Of a DNA stretch of 64,000 nucleotides, positions 21,012-30,784 are shown in pieces. The stretch covers positions 2,170,001-2,234,000 of the forward strand of contig OX621163.1 in NCBI GenBank assembly GCA_951640195.1. The letters run 5' to 3'. Position 1 is the stretch's first letter, and the number at the start of each line of letters is the position of its first letter. Below the pieces are notes generated by a model. The model did no database searches. It saw nothing but the letters and a program-made list of their open reading frames with translations, and was not told the origin of the DNA. A program made the position numbers and the translations under genes. The stretch is from Porpolomopsis calyptriformis. Its lineage: Eukaryota > Basidiomycota > Agaricomycetes > Agaricales > Hygrophoraceae.

Positions 21012-21810
21012 TTATACCATAATTGACACATCATCGATAAACTCACGTTCTCTCTCGGTCCCATCGAGACCTTCTCTAAATGCCTGTGCCGAGTCGCCAG
21101 TAGTACCTCCCGCGGGACCCAATGCTGCAAAGTGTTGCGCTTGGTCCACGACTTCGATGAGGCGGCTGCGGAATGCCTGCGACCCTCTCAGAGTTCGTTG
21201 ACGCCACGCGGGACCGAAACTCTTACCAACGTTAATATCTCGGAAAGCTCTTTGGCTTGGGGATCACGCAGACTTGTCCACCGCATGTTATCAATAGGTC
21301 ATCTTACTTAGAGATGGAGACGTACATCTGCATGATCACCCTACCGAAACCGTACCACAATCCTCCCGCTCCGACGAGATTTGATAGCTGAACACTCCGA
21401 GCTTCTGCTTTCAGGGCCTTTCTTACTTTCACACTAAACGGGGCCGGAATGGTAAAATCTGCCCAATCACTGTTTTATGGTTATCGCTCGAACCCTTGAG
21501 AACAGGCAAGGTCACGAACGAGTAGAGTATGGTATAGGCCAGCCAAAGTGGGATTTGGATCTTGCTGAGCGCCTTGATCTGGAGGATTTGCAAGATCGAT
21601 ATATCCTGAAAGAAATTGGGTATAAAAGACGCGTACATCACGATCTGCGCCACCGCCGAGATATCCTATGTCCGGAATATCATGCTTGAACGTGCATTGA
21701 ATTTTCTTTTTGAATGGACGATTGGTTTAACATGCCAGACGACGAGCAGTAGGTTTGCAAACCTGATTCTCAGCGAGTATAGCGTCGATAGAAAAGTAGT
21801 CATCCTCCAT
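21012..21810 (-). CDS. PSF3: GINS complex subunit Psf3
   Basis: Psf3 is one of four GINS subunits that join Cdc45 and Mcm2-7 in the replicative helicase. The start at 21810 gives MEDDYFSIDAILAENQ, the family hallmark, then an intron, then KIQCTFKHDIPDIGYLGGG. The helical A domain follows with IQIPLWLAYTILYS. After a further intron come DFTIPAPFSVKVRKALKAEA and VQLSNLVGAGGLWYGFG, both highly diagnostic. The C-terminus runs AQAFREGLDGTEREREFI and stops at 21012-21014. About five exons. Its start codon lies only 57 bp from the start of the divergent NACHT relic. The region around ILQILQIKAL may contain an unremoved short intron or a lineage-specific insertion. Confidence 0.87.
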
Positions 21811-21867
21811 CGTTGACTGCAGGCTGGGTTCGCACGCCTTTCCATTTAGTGGCTGTGCCGTCACATC

Positions 21868-24074
21868 ATGTCCAGCATCCACGACAGCACATTCAACCGT
21901 GCCGGGCGTGATCAGTCCAACTTCAACTTGAACCAAACCATTAATGTTTATCCACAAGGTGAGTTTGTCCCTCGTCGAGCGGTGATTTCGTCTGCCGCAA
22001 AGCGATATTTATATGATGAAAATGACTGAGCCATTCTAGGCGAAAGCTTTCCACCCGGGACAGGGAAATCGACGATTGCTTACACCGCTGCGGATGCGTG
22101 TAGGGCGCATGGTGTGCTTGACGCGAGCTTCTTCTGCTCTCGGGACGATGCGGATTGCAGCAACCCCAATCTGATCTTTACCACTATCGCCTACCAGCTT
22201 GGGATCTCCAACCCTTCATTCAGAGCGGAGGTTACTCGTGTTATGAAATTAAATCCCGACATTCGCTATACCACTCCTCCATATCAACTTGAAGAACTCA
22301 TCATAAATCCCCTTCGCACGCTCAGAAACTCGATCTCTCCTTGCATCGTTGTATTGGATGCGCTCGATGAGTGCAAAGACGCTGGGATGACCTCGGTGAT
22401 CTTATCCTCACTCTCTCGTCATATCGACGACCTCTCCCCATTGAAGTTCCTCATAACGAGTCGGCCGGAAACCCATATTACCAGTGTCTTTAAATCAAAC
22501 GAATTGGAGCCGGTGACTCGGCCATACTTTTTGCATGAAGTAGTGTCAAGCGTCGTGCAGAGCGACATGAAACACTACTTGTCGACGAAGCTCGCTTTAA
22601 CGAGAAAGCTATATCGTATCAAAGACGAATGGCCTTCTGAAGCCGATATCCATTCCCTGACAGTGTTGTCCTCTGCGCTTTTCATCTTCGCTTCCACCTC
22701 AGTCAAGTTCATTGAAGATCGAAACTATTCTAACCCCAGAGAGCAACTCGCCCGTCTTCTGTGTAACACAACCACTGCGACAGAACCTTCGTCACCCGAT
22801 TACGGCCTCAATCAATTATACACTCAAGTGTTGAATGATGCTTTCCCTCACTGTATCAACCGGTCTTTCCGCTCGGTTGAAGATGATTCTAGGCACTATT
22901 GTCCTTCTTCGAGATCCGCTCTCTTCATTTGCTATCGAACGATTACTAGTCCTGCAATCGGGAACAATCCAAGACACACTGCGTCGTCTTCACTCGAGTT
23001 TTGTTCGAAATATCTACTGTATTGGGTTGAAGCACTGAGTCTGATAGGAGATCTTCGAAATGCCCTCCTTGCGTTGAAGACCGCACAACAAGCGATCGCT
23101 GTTCGTTGTTCCCCCTCTCCGCAATAGGCAAAACTGATCGAGTTCAACAGAAAGCAGGCCGAGACGTGACTGATACAATGATTTTACTTCGTGATTGCGA
23201 ACGGTTCACCCTCGAATTTTTCCCGATCATCAACACTAAAAGTGTACAATGGATTGGATGAGAGATGGAATTCATGCATACGGACGATAGAAGGTCATTC
23301 CAATTGGGTTGAATCGGTTGCCTTCTCCCGAGATGGCGCCCATATTGTGTCTGGATCACATAACGGTACCATTCACCTGTGGGACGCAGTCAGCGGTGCA
23401 CGTCTGAATACTTTCATGGCACATTCCAATTGCGTAAACTCGGTCGGATTTTCCTCCGATGGCACGCATATCGTTTCTGGATCCGACGACAGAACTGTTC
23501 GGCTGTGAGACACGTTCAATCGTTCACATCTGAACACTTTCATTGGACACTCCAGTTCGGTAAATTCCGTCGCATTTTCCCCCAATGGCACGCGTATCAT
23601 TTCCGGATCCGACGACAAAACTGTTCGGCTGTGGGACGCAGTCAGCGGTGCACATCTGAACACTTTTAAGGGACATTCCAGTTGGGTAGACTCGGTCGCT
23701 TTTTCCCCCGATAGCACGTGTATCGTTTCTGGATCCTTTTTTAAAACTGTTCAGCTGTGGGACGTAGTCAGCGGTGCACTTCTGCAAGACCTTCGAAGGA
23801 GATTTCATCGATGTTGAATCGATCGCCCGATCTTGGAATCCGGCATCTATCGATGGCCTCAATCCAAGTAGTCCAATATTTTGGTGTATTACAGCAGACG
23901 GCTGGGTGCACTCCCTCACTCTGAATCGACGTATTTGTTGGGTTCCGGTCTCTCTCAGACCAGAGAGTTTGGCTGCAAACGGAGCTCGTAGTTTTTGGCA
24001 CAAAGGATGGCCGTGTTATTATCCTTGATTTTACAGGCATGGACACCCATTTTCATAACCTCAAGCTTTTCTAG
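21868..24074 (+). pseudogene. NACHT-WD40 NLR-like gene, decayed
   Basis: Exon 1 (21868-21958) carries an NLR-type leader, STFNRAGRDQSNFNLNQTIN. Intron 21959-22039 joins it straight to a Walker A segment (PPGTGKSTIAYTAADAC). The usual 100 or so residues between them are absent. Walker B (CIVVLDALDECKD) and the sensor LKFLITSRPE are intact. Near 22845 the reading frame shifts to a second frame (ARLKMILGTIVLLRDPLSSF) and returns near 22990 at FCSKYLLYWVEALSLIG, with the intervening family segment missing. A stop lies at 23125-23127. Four WD40 repeats follow. The second ends in TGA where the Trp of the WD dipeptide should be (23506-23508). A further frameshift near 23965 separates ITADGWVHSL from FGTKDGRVIILDFTG. 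The gene cannot make a full-length protein. Confidence 0.85.
23290..23793 (+). repeat. Four tandem 126-bp WD40-coding repeats
   Basis: The segment coding for LWDAVSGA recurs with the same base at 23380, 23506, 23632 and 23758, an exact 126-bp (42-codon) period. Units share long identical stretches, as in the HNWD-type NLR genes of fungi, whose WD repeats evolve by concerted exchange. Unit 2 has TGA for the Trp codon. Unit 4 has six T where the others code Asp-Asp. Confidence 0.85.
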
Positions 24075-24303
24075 CACATGGTCCTATCGCAATGTGCTGT
24101 TCATCGTTATGAAAACTCTTATTATTATTATTTACACATCGCAGAGCTCAAACTACTGGTTAAGAACAACTGTTATTATGTTGAACCTCCATAAAGTCCG
24201 AGACTGGCCTTGGAAGACTGTACGGCAGGCTCATTGACAGGTGGCTGACGCAGACTTCGGCAGCTATTCAAAAACTCGACGAGACTCGAGTCCGTCCTCG
24301 ATA

Positions 24304-24836
24304 ATGTTTGTGTCACGAACCCTGCTCGCGAATCTAAGGTCTGTACACCTGGCCGTGCTCAGGCCGCATCCTCCTTATCGTCATCGACGACATTTCTCGC
24401 TTTCTCCCCGACCTCAGGCAACCGAACCCTCGGACCCTTTCCTTACCAATTTCAAGCATACCGCGTTATTCGGAAAACTTGCAGACAAGCCAGATGCGCT
24501 TACGGCTCTCGCAGACCTGGCCAAGTTGCTTCGGGAGCAAGGTGTGTTATGTGACGGCTTTCGCATGTGTCGAGAATCACGATCATGCCTCTAACAGATG
24601 TAGACATCATGAGTGGCACTCCACCTTCTATGCGACAGATGTTCCGCATGGCAGCAAATCCGGAGCTTCGAGAGGCTGCGAAACGCGTTGCTGTGGAATT
24701 GCAAAAGGCCGGAATCGAAATAAATTCACAGGTGGGTCTTGGAGCCAATTCTCTTTGCATAAATATTCATCGACATGAATTTTCCTAACAGCAGGCTATG
24801 GAAGAGCTAATAAATATGGGAAAGAGCGATTCCTGA
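24304..24836 (+). CDS. Small conserved protein with mitochondrial presequence
   Basis: Three exons. Exon 1 (24304-24541) starts MFVSRTLLANLRSVHLAVLR and is rich in Arg, His and Ser with no acidic residues for about 40 positions, a good mitochondrial targeting sequence. The mature part reads DPFLTNFKHTALFGKLADK, then ALTALADLAKLLREQ, and after an intron VDIMSGTPPSMRQMFRMAAN. It ends QAMEELINMGKSDS (stop 24834-24836). About 145 residues in total. I recognise it as a protein conserved in basidiomycetes but know no function. A helical C-terminus with regularly spaced Leu and Met suggests a scaffold or membrane-peripheral role. An upstream GTG-initiated extension is not needed. Confidence 0.65.
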
Positions 24837-24909
24837 GGGGTAGAGCTTTGATATTACAATAATCTTAACTTAGCTCGCGGATGTAAGTTGAATGACATAA
24901 CTTAGCCTC

Positions 24910-27056
24910 ATGTCATTAGAATCGAATGCATCCCACTCCAGTTTGCCCGGCCCCCCTAGCGAAGCACCAGAGCATCCCCTCCCATCTACTCCCTTTTATT
25001 CTGTCGAGTATCCCGGCTGTGTGCAACCATCTTCTCTTCCCACTGCGGTTCATAACCTCGGAGGCCAGGCATGCTTAGATGCAGTTTTCAAGCGGACCAC
25101 ATCCAAGCCCGAAACACTTGTCGAGCTGCGGTTGAGACCTGGCGACCCATTTGCCCATCCCATACCGGGTGACGTTGTAGCCACGAATAACATCCTGCTT
25201 AAAGTCGTGAGGCGAAAGCGACGTAGGCGGGAAGGCGACTCTGTTTCGCCTGACGATTTAGGAGAGTACACTGTGGAGGCGGCTGGTGTTATACCGAAAA
25301 CCATACGCTTTCGAAGTGCGTTTCCTTGATTTTACTGGCGGGAACGATCCCTCTAACCAGTTTCATTTCAGCAATGGCAGATTACCAGTATAGGCCTGAC
25401 CCGAACGACCCGGTGGCCAAATTGCGCCACGCGATGGATGAGATGGATGGTAGGTTTTCGGTCGCATTCCTCTCGGACTGCAAAATGCTCATACGGTTCC
25501 AGTCGAGGCAATCAGCAAGTACGCCATACCTGAAGAGAAAGAAGACTATTTGGTTCCAGCGAACCCTCTACTTTCGGACGCTGACTCCCGTCCAGACGAG
25601 CCAAGTGGAGCGATGCGGAGCAACTTGAGGCTCTTTCCTCCCCCTTTGTTCAGCAGGCAGGGCATCCCACAAAATTACAAGTAACGTGTTCACCCCATCG
25701 TTGGCACTGTGGCTGCTGATCTGCTCTTTCAGCTTCAAGGCAAACTCAGCTTCTATGGTTACTTCCACAATAGACGAGGAGACAGGGGAAGAAAAGAAGA
25801 GATTGATCAACAAGATGCGATGGAAGGGGTATGGACCCGCTTCTATCATGTTTACTGATCACACAGTGCGTCCAGTTTACGTCGATTGTTGTGGTTATAA
25901 ACTCTCCATGAATAGATACCAGACAAACCTCCCATTGGCCTTCAGGATCTACAAAACCAAGTGGACCAGGGTATTCTGAAACGCCTTCAAGAAGTATTTG
26001 TTTTGTTTAATTATTGCGAGTGAAATGAGCTCAACGGTCCCCAGCTATTTGCTCAGCGTCCTGTCTGGACCCGTATGTCGCTCTTCAATCAATTCACCGC
26101 ACTTGATACCCGTGATATCGCCAGGCGTGGAGTTTCGCACAGATCTTTTTATAGATGCTAATTTGCGTTTGGCAGGTCGAAATTTCTCCTCTCCACCGTA
26201 TGTTATGTCTTCCAAGACGGTCCCTGGCGGGATACTCTCATCCGCTTAGGCTACGATCCGCGGAAGGATGTGAGAGGGCGGTTGTAAGTGTTTTACTGTT
26301 CACTTATACCTATAATTAACTATCGGGCGTCTTGTTTCCTAAGCTACCAGCGGCTGTATTTCAGAAACGTTAACCATCCAATCGCTCGGCCGTCAGTCGC
26401 TACTCGTCGCCAGGATCGTGCCGCCGCAACCATGCAAAGTCGAGTGACCGAACTAGGAGGCGAACGGGAAGCTGACAAAAAGTTCGTAATTCTTTTACTG
26501 GATATAAATTCATGGAAATTTACTGATCTACTGAAAGAAGATCGCACATCTTTGACGGGATTACAATTTCTAAAGAGACGGCGGCTTTCCAGTTATGTGA
26601 TATCACTGACCCCACGCTGAAAGCCATGATTGACGACCCCAATGATCTTCGGGAAACCTGTCATGTCAGTGGGAGAAATGAGACTCGCCCAAGTCATTGT
26701 TCTAACCTGGTTCGTCTATACAAGGAACGAGACGGCTGGTATTCTTCACAAGCGCTCGAACGTATCAAAACCATTCTTCGACACAAATTTTTTTCACTAT
26801 TGGAAGGGCACGGTGCAACTGAAGAAGAGTGTGCCGCACTCCTTGCCCCAAACAGTTCAAGCAAACTTCCTACTACACGAAATCAGAAATTGCGGCCGGG
26901 TAAACATAATCTGGCCAAAGGCGCGCTGCGTCCTGAAGATGCTGCGGTATCTTTGATTCTTCAACTGCAGTCCTTTTGGCACTAAACTATTGTCAGGCTG
27001 CAAGACTGCGGGCTACGTTGGAGAGAAACGCAAAATCTCTTCAGAACCAGAGCTAA
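24910..27056 (+). CDS. TFIIIC tau95-type subunit (Tfc1/Sfc1; GTF3C5)
   Basis: Subunit of the RNA polymerase III factor TFIIIC that contacts the A box of tRNA genes. The start is at 24910. Family signatures are YSVEYPGCVQPSSLPTAVHN, LGGQACLDAVFKR, LVELRLRPGDPFAHPIPGDV and AGVIPKTIRFR. An intron then joins the Arg and Thr codons to TMADYQYRPDPNDPVAKLR. Later exons give MRWKGYGPASIMFTDHTV, ARSKFLLSTVCYVFQDGPWR and a long charged helical region (ERIKTILRHKFFSLLEGHG). The final intron precedes AARLRATLERNAKSLQ and the stop is 27054-27056. Roughly ten exons. The identification rests on the N-terminal half; middle exon edges are approximate. Confidence 0.82.
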
Positions 27057-27227
27057 TCCAAATTTACTCATTATTCATGCCTCTACGGTTTTTTTCCGTT
27101 GAGTCATCTTTTTTCGTGCGCGATTTGACCTGACATGATCTGGCTACCTGAAGTGCCCTTTCCGTCAAGGACTTTATTACTTCAATCGTTTCATAAATAT
27201 TGTAAGCAGCATCCCGATAAACGGAGT

Positions 27228-28842
27228 TTATCTTCGACCACACAAGTACGACGAGAAACTACCGAGGGAACTGCGGCTATCTTCAAACATCGCCAAAAAA
27301 TCTTCCACAATCGAGGGCAATGACCCGACCGATCCGCTTGCCATTGTATCTGCACTTGACTCCATTTCTTCCCTGAGGTGACTAGTTGGTGAGGAAATTT
27401 GATAAGGCCTGGGAGTAAGCCGGCGCTTCTTGGCAGTGCTTTGACACTTCCCCTCCTCTTCATCTGAAATCGGGTTTAGTTTGTTCGCGTTTCGCATCAA
27501 GCCAGCACGAAATTCGACAATCGCACTCTCGGATTCCGACTCTGTGGCTGTGTCCTCCTCCGTGGTCGAGCCACCCTTTGAAACTTGATGAAGATTTGGA
27601 GGGTCTGGACACACGAAACATTCGCCGGATGACCAGCAGGGTTCGTCATCGAAAATGTCTCCGAATTCCTGCAACGGAGAAGGTAAAGTCGAGCAGTTGT
27701 CAATGTCGTCAGCGTCGTCATTGCTCAATATCGAGTGGCTGCTCCAACAACCCTGGTTTCTTGGAGGAGATGGGCCTATTTGGGATGATGAGAGCAGGCG
27801 AACCAGTTTTTGTGGCTGTCGGATGATGACGGAATCATGGCTGAAAGTTTTGAGATTTGAATGAAAGGAAATGGAGGACTATCAATTGAACTCACGGAGC
27901 TAAAAGTGCTGAACCATGGTCGTCCAATGTGCCAATGATCTCAGAAAGGCTCGGCTCCCTCTCAATCTGGTGTGGTCTGGCCACCTTTCCGGACGTCAAT
28001 GTTTTTGGAGATTGTCCCGATGACGAAGTTGCCGATTTCTTGCGACAAACCGGCAGCGCAGGTGCTTTAAATGTTCTCAGAGTTTTGGTCGATGACCGGG
28101 ATATAGTGGGAGAAGAATCTGAAAGCGGAAACCGCGAGGGTAGAGATGGCAAAGCGGTTCGAGGGTATATTCTCGCCGAAGGAGAATCGTCTATCGCGTG
28201 ATCGATCTGCACAGAGGCTTGGACGGAATTATATCCAACCGCACGAGACTGCGTATTCTTGCCCTTGGCTTTGGTATGACGAGGGAGGAGATGCAGGGGA
28301 ATAGGCGAGCATAGGAATTGGGACGTTCTGTTGTTGCCAAGCCAAGAAACTTGAGGCGAATGCGATTTACTAGGTGTGACGGGCATTTTGATTGAGTGTC
28401 GACCATAAAAGGATCTGTTTGGAGTCGTGGGTGTCGAGGACGAGGAGATAGATGTGCTCTCGGAAGGCTGTCCGGATTGATAGTCTGGTTGAGATTCAGA
28501 AACCTGGCGTGATTCTGGTATCATGATGTGTGATGCTTTCGGAGCCTGAGAAGGCTTTTGGTCTAAGGCGATTGAACCGAGAGCAAGCACTCCGTTAGAC
28601 AGAGAAAAGGCGGTTTGAGGGGTGAGGGGAAGCAAAGGTTTATTTTGTCGTCGTCCTTCAAGTAGCGGTTGGAGGTTTCTTGGGTCACCGTGTTTCGCTC
28701 TCTTTGCTGGACGATTGGTTTCTGCCTCGAATTCATGACTTGTGGAATTACGACTATGACAAGGGTATGTTTTTCGGCGGTTCTTACTGCTGAAAGACGG
28801 AGGAAAAAAGGCGGTTATGGGGATTTCGCCAGATAGCTTCAT
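27228..28842 (-). CDS. Orphan nuclear protein with PIP-box-like N-terminus
   Basis: Two exons, about 480 residues. The start at 28842 gives MKLSGEIPITAFFPPSF. Residues 6-13 (EIPITAFF) fit the spacing of a PCNA-interacting PIP box (xxx-Ile-xx-Phe-Phe) but with Glu in place of the usual Gln. The rest is predicted disordered. It has two basic nuclear-localisation-like clusters (NRPAKRAKHGD, KKRRLTPRPY), numerous SP/TP sites including TPSK and TPNR that suit CDK phosphorylation, RxxL sequences, and an acidic Ser/Glu stretch (TEEDTATESESES). The intron falls within ALLAP. It is head-to-head with dUTPase across 126 bp containing MluI-box-like sites. No known family is recognised; the PCNA link is an inference. 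Confidence 0.62.
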
Positions 28843-28968
28843 GCACGGGACACCAGACGCGAGACGCGTTTAATGAGCGGAGTTTGTCGGAGTTTGTCGG
28901 AGTTGACGCGCTTATTTATGCTCCGCTGTGAAACTTTTCGCGTTTTTCGTGTTTGCTTCTGACCAAGA
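28843..28968. promoter_or_regulatory. Shared divergent promoter with MBF-type (MCB-like) sites
   Basis: Spacer between the start codons of the PIP-box-like orphan and dUTPase. It contains ACGCGT (28864-28869), ACGCGC (28906-28911) and TTTTCGCGTTTTT (28935-28947). These resemble MluI cell-cycle boxes and E2F-like sites used by MBF at G1/S. Two direct copies of GAGTTTGTCG sit between the first two. Confidence 0.55.
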
Positions 28969-29734
28969 ATGTCGGACTCTCCTCAACAAAAAAAGCGAAA
29001 ACTATCCATCTCAGAGGCTGAATACAGTCCTCCCTCCAACCTTCTCATCAAGCGTTTGTCCGAAAAGGCGAAGCTGCCCACTCGAGGATCAGCCTTCGCT
29101 GCAGGATATGACCTGTATAGGTACGCGTCTTGACGCCATCCTGGTTTATATTCACACGCCCTCTTTGCAATCTAGTGCAGAGAAGAAGAAGGTCCCAGCA
29201 CATGGCAAGGCCCTGGTGGACACTCAGATATCACTCGCTGTGCCTCTTGGTACCTATGGCCGGGTCGCACCGCGGAGTGGACTTGGTTAGTCGACGTTGA
29301 TCATCCGTGCACAAACTTGACCTTTTTTTTGTCCCAAATTCAGCGTCAAAGTTCATGATTGATACTGGAGCGGGTGTAGTGGACGCGGACTACCGTGGCC
29401 CCCTTTTCGTGCTTTTGTTCAACCACTCGGATGCGGATTTTGAGGGTGGGTGGTCCATAACTCGACATTTACTAGTTTTGTTTTCCTCACATTTGGGATC
29501 TATCAGTGGAGGAAGGAGACCGAGTGGCGCAACTGATCATCGAGCGAATCCACACTCCGGACATTGTCGAAGTTGCCGTAAGAATTTATTCAGACCGTGT
29601 GCCTTGGGTGCTCAACTGAACGCAAACCTTAGGACCTGGGCCAAACTATCCGCGGGACAGCAGGCTTTGGATCAACTGGTGGCCACATTTTGCTCGCTGA
29701 AACTCCTCAGAGTGCGGCGGTTGTCTCCGCCTAG
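28969..29734 (+). CDS. DUT1: Deoxyuridine 5'-triphosphate nucleotidohydrolase (dUTPase)
   Basis: Hydrolyses dUTP to dUMP and pyrophosphate, keeping uracil out of DNA and feeding dTMP synthesis. All five motifs of the trimeric family are visible: I AGYDLY, II PRSGLA (split by an intron), [12 protein letters not shown] with the catalytic Asp, [10 protein letters not shown], and [12 protein letters not shown]. The N-terminal extension [20 protein letters not shown] has a basic KKRK cluster consistent with nuclear import. Five exons. The last intron ends just before DLGQTIRG and the stop is 29732-29734. The protein is about 180 residues, normal for the family. It is convergent with GatC, with 43 bp between stops. 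Confidence 0.93.
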
Positions 29735-29777
29735 AATGAAGAAGTACAATCTTGATATCATTTTGATAATTCTATCT

Positions 29778-30215
29778 CTACTTTAAGCGGTCTGCATCTA
29801 CAACATAAAGCCCGTCGCAAGTCTGAGAGGTGTGCTGTAACAACCGAGCAGACTCAACCGGGTTTTCTCCGTCGTTCGAATCAGATAGTGGTATCCCAAT
29901 CATATCAGCAATGTCGCCACTCCCGCCTGTCCCCTCTGTCTTGACCAGCTTGACAGCCTCGACCAACTTGATCAAACTCTCCATCTCGCGTTTCAGCTCG
30001 TGGTACCCCTGAGTGCCTGCCTCGGGTGGGATGAGGGCGGAGAGGGTGTGTAGGTGGTTGAGAGTGGACGACGATACGGTTGGGGTAGGATATGACGATA
30101 GCAGTTCGTTTACGGACCAAGTAGGATGTAGCGGGATGGCATACGCGTCTGTATCAGCCGGTTTGCTCGAATGAGAGCGGGAAGGTAATCGGTGAAGACA
30201 TCGGCGAGCGAACAT
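29778..30215 (-). CDS. GatC-like subunit of mitochondrial glutamyl-tRNA(Gln) amidotransferase
   Basis: GatC stabilises the GatA-GatB enzyme that converts Glu-tRNA(Gln) to Gln-tRNA(Gln) in mitochondria. Single exon. The start at 30215 ([19 protein letters not shown]) gives a basic presequence. An earlier in-frame Met at 30236 is possible. The core has the family pattern: [14 protein letters not shown], then [20 protein letters not shown], then [20 protein letters not shown]. The C-terminus ends [13 protein letters not shown]. Its start is 24 bp from that of the divergent mitoribosomal gene, so the two mitochondrial translation genes must share one promoter. Confidence 0.78.
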   Translation of the reverse strand: MFARRCLHRLPSRSHSSKPADTDAYAIPLHPTWSVNELLSSYPTPTVSSSTLNHLHTLSALIPPEAGTQGYHELKREMESLIKLVEAVKLVKTEGTGGSGDIADMIGIPLSDSNDGENPVESARLLQHTSQTCDGLYVVDADRLK

Positions 30216-30239
30216 GGTCTGGGTTTCAAAGAGCATTTC

Positions 30240-30635
30240 ATGACCGCCAACATCAACCGTGTGCTACAAAAGCTACTGCCTGCAAAACGCCCACCATCTC
30301 TCTCAGAATACCCAGGAAATCTGTACCAAGTGCTTTCACGGCATCCGGGCGGCGGGGTTGGCCGGAAGGTGTATCAAACACGGTGGGAACGGAAACAGCT
30401 ATACGACTGCTTCTGGCTGGTGACTAGGGCTAGATTCAAGTGTGGAGGCCAGCATGGAAAGGCATGGGGGAAACTGCATTGGAAAGGTGAGCGTGTGCTG
30501 ATGTGCCAATCAATACCCTCCTCTCGAGCTCATCGTTCAGGCAAACTCGTGAGCGAGAGAGAAGAGAGAATACGCGGCGCGTTAAAATATCTATGGAACG
30601 AAGGTGTTTCCGGCCAAGTGAAGGAAGTGGGCTGA
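30240..30635 (+). CDS. Mitochondrial small-subunit ribosomal protein mS34-like
   Basis: Two exons of about 110 residues in total. The N-terminus MTANINRVLQKLLPAKRP is basic and amphipathic. The middle has GGGVGRKVYQTRWERKQLYD and CFWLVTRARFKC. The strongest family signal is HGKAWGKLHWKG followed by KLVSEREERIRGALKYLW. The pattern VTR...GKAWG.L.WKGK is that of mS34 (MRP-S34). The intron begins after the Lys-Gly codon of HWKG. The stop is 30633-30635. The assignment is by pattern only, but the position next to GatC with a 24-bp spacer supports a role in mitochondrial translation. Confidence 0.65.
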   Translation: MTANINRVLQKLLPAKRPPSLSEYPGNLYQVLSRHPGGGVGRKVYQTRWERKQLYDCFWLVTRARFKCGGQHGKAWGKLHWKGERVLMCQSIPSSRAHRSGKLVSEREERIRGALKYLWNEGVSGQVKEVG

Positions 30636-30784
30636 TTCAAGTGATTATCACCCGTCTCCTCCTCGCTGTCCTCCTCAGAGTAGAAAAAAAAATAACGTGG
30701 GATTATTTAAGCGACCGACCATTCACGTGTCGATGGCCCGTCCATCAAACACTCATTCCATCCTTACCGGTCTCCCACCGAACG

